From: Deltaproteobacteria bacterium
GTDB taxonomy: Bacteria; Desulfobacterota; Desulfobacteria; Desulfobacterales; ETH-SRB1
Length of the DNA: 6,895 nucleotides
NCBI GenBank assembly: GCA_019314185.1
Contig: JAFCZU010000172.1
Location: 1 to 6,895, forward strand
Reading direction: 5' to 3'
The notes beneath the pieces were generated by a model. It had not been told where the DNA came from. It was given only the letters and a program-made list of their open reading frames with translations, and made no database searches. The translations under genes were made by a program, and so were the position numbers. Shown one piece after another: positions 6,783 to 6,895 of this stretch. Each line of letters starts with the position of its first letter. The first letter of the stretch is position 1.

Positions 6783-6895
6783 TTATATTCGGTCAAAATG
6801 GGAAAACTGCATACTAAATGTCGCTCGACCCTGGGTTGTGGATCTTAATGAAGTTGAGTAACCGAACATCTGAGCCAGAGGAATTTTTGCTTTTA
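6783..6895 (-). CDS. fusA: Elongation factor G, C-terminal end (5' part outside window)
   Basis: The minus strand reads 36 codons from 6893 to a TAA at 6785-6783. The peptide contains [20 protein letters not shown] followed by [13 protein letters not shown]. This is the hallmark end of EF-G domain V (family pattern PLxxMFGYxTxLRSxTQGRAxxxMxFxxY). EF-G is the GTPase that drives translocation of tRNA and mRNA on the ribosome and helps recycle ribosomes; it acts in the cytoplasm. No tuf gene follows within the window, so this copy is either not in the classic rpsL-rpsG-fusA-tuf order or was separated from it by insertion. A fusA paralogue cannot be excluded from so short a piece. No convincing terminator follows apart from the palindromic repeat. 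Confidence 0.85.
   Translation of the reverse strand, partial: KAKIPLAQMFGYSTSLRSTTQGRATFSMQFSHFDRI

Noticed and set aside
6798..6848. Plus-strand 16-codon frame starting ATGGGAAAACTG
   Set aside because: It is too short and lies antisense to the clear EF-G C-terminus.

Overview
The window is almost filled by one very large minus-strand gene, running from its ATG at 6222 off the left edge (at least 2074 codons, no in-frame stop). It encodes a secreted RHS/YD-repeat protein of the polymorphic-toxin type. I found it by translating the reverse complement; it has no stop codon inside the window, and most of the plus-strand open frames are its antisense shadows. The domain order mixes extracellular adhesion-like modules, a six-bladed NHL propeller and an RHS shell ending in a DPYGL core motif. 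Only 37 residues of the variable C-terminal tip are visible; the effector or toxin part and any immunity gene lie beyond position 1.

Layout from right to left, the direction of transcription of the two main genes: (1) 6783-6895, minus, the last 36 codons of an elongation factor G gene; (2) 6653-6782, a 130-bp imperfect palindrome with terminal inverted repeats, starting at the base after the EF-G stop codon and resembling a MITE or dispersed intergenic repeat; (3) 6588-6652, a short spacer with a small inverted repeat; (4) 6290-6587, plus, a small reading frame broken by a frameshift, probably a C-terminal gene remnant; (5) 6222 to 1, minus, the RHS gene, with a ribosome binding site at 6230-6238.

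The organism is probably a Desulfobacterota-like Gram-negative bacterium. This rests on the RHS architecture (an HFTPWDCNWPYGPP-type segment before the RHS shell), moderate GC content, the EF-G C-terminus, and a palindromic repeat that resembles, from memory, intergenic repeats of desulfobacterial genomes. It is an inference and no database was searched.

How the parts work together: EF-G is a housekeeping translation gene. The RHS gene is accessory, and lies between EF-G and the left edge in a region with a gene relic and a mobile-type repeat, which fits an insertion-prone spot. The RHS protein would be exported by Sec, display its Ig-like and propeller modules outside the cell, and enclose and release a C-terminal effector. 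That last role is known for the family and is not shown here.
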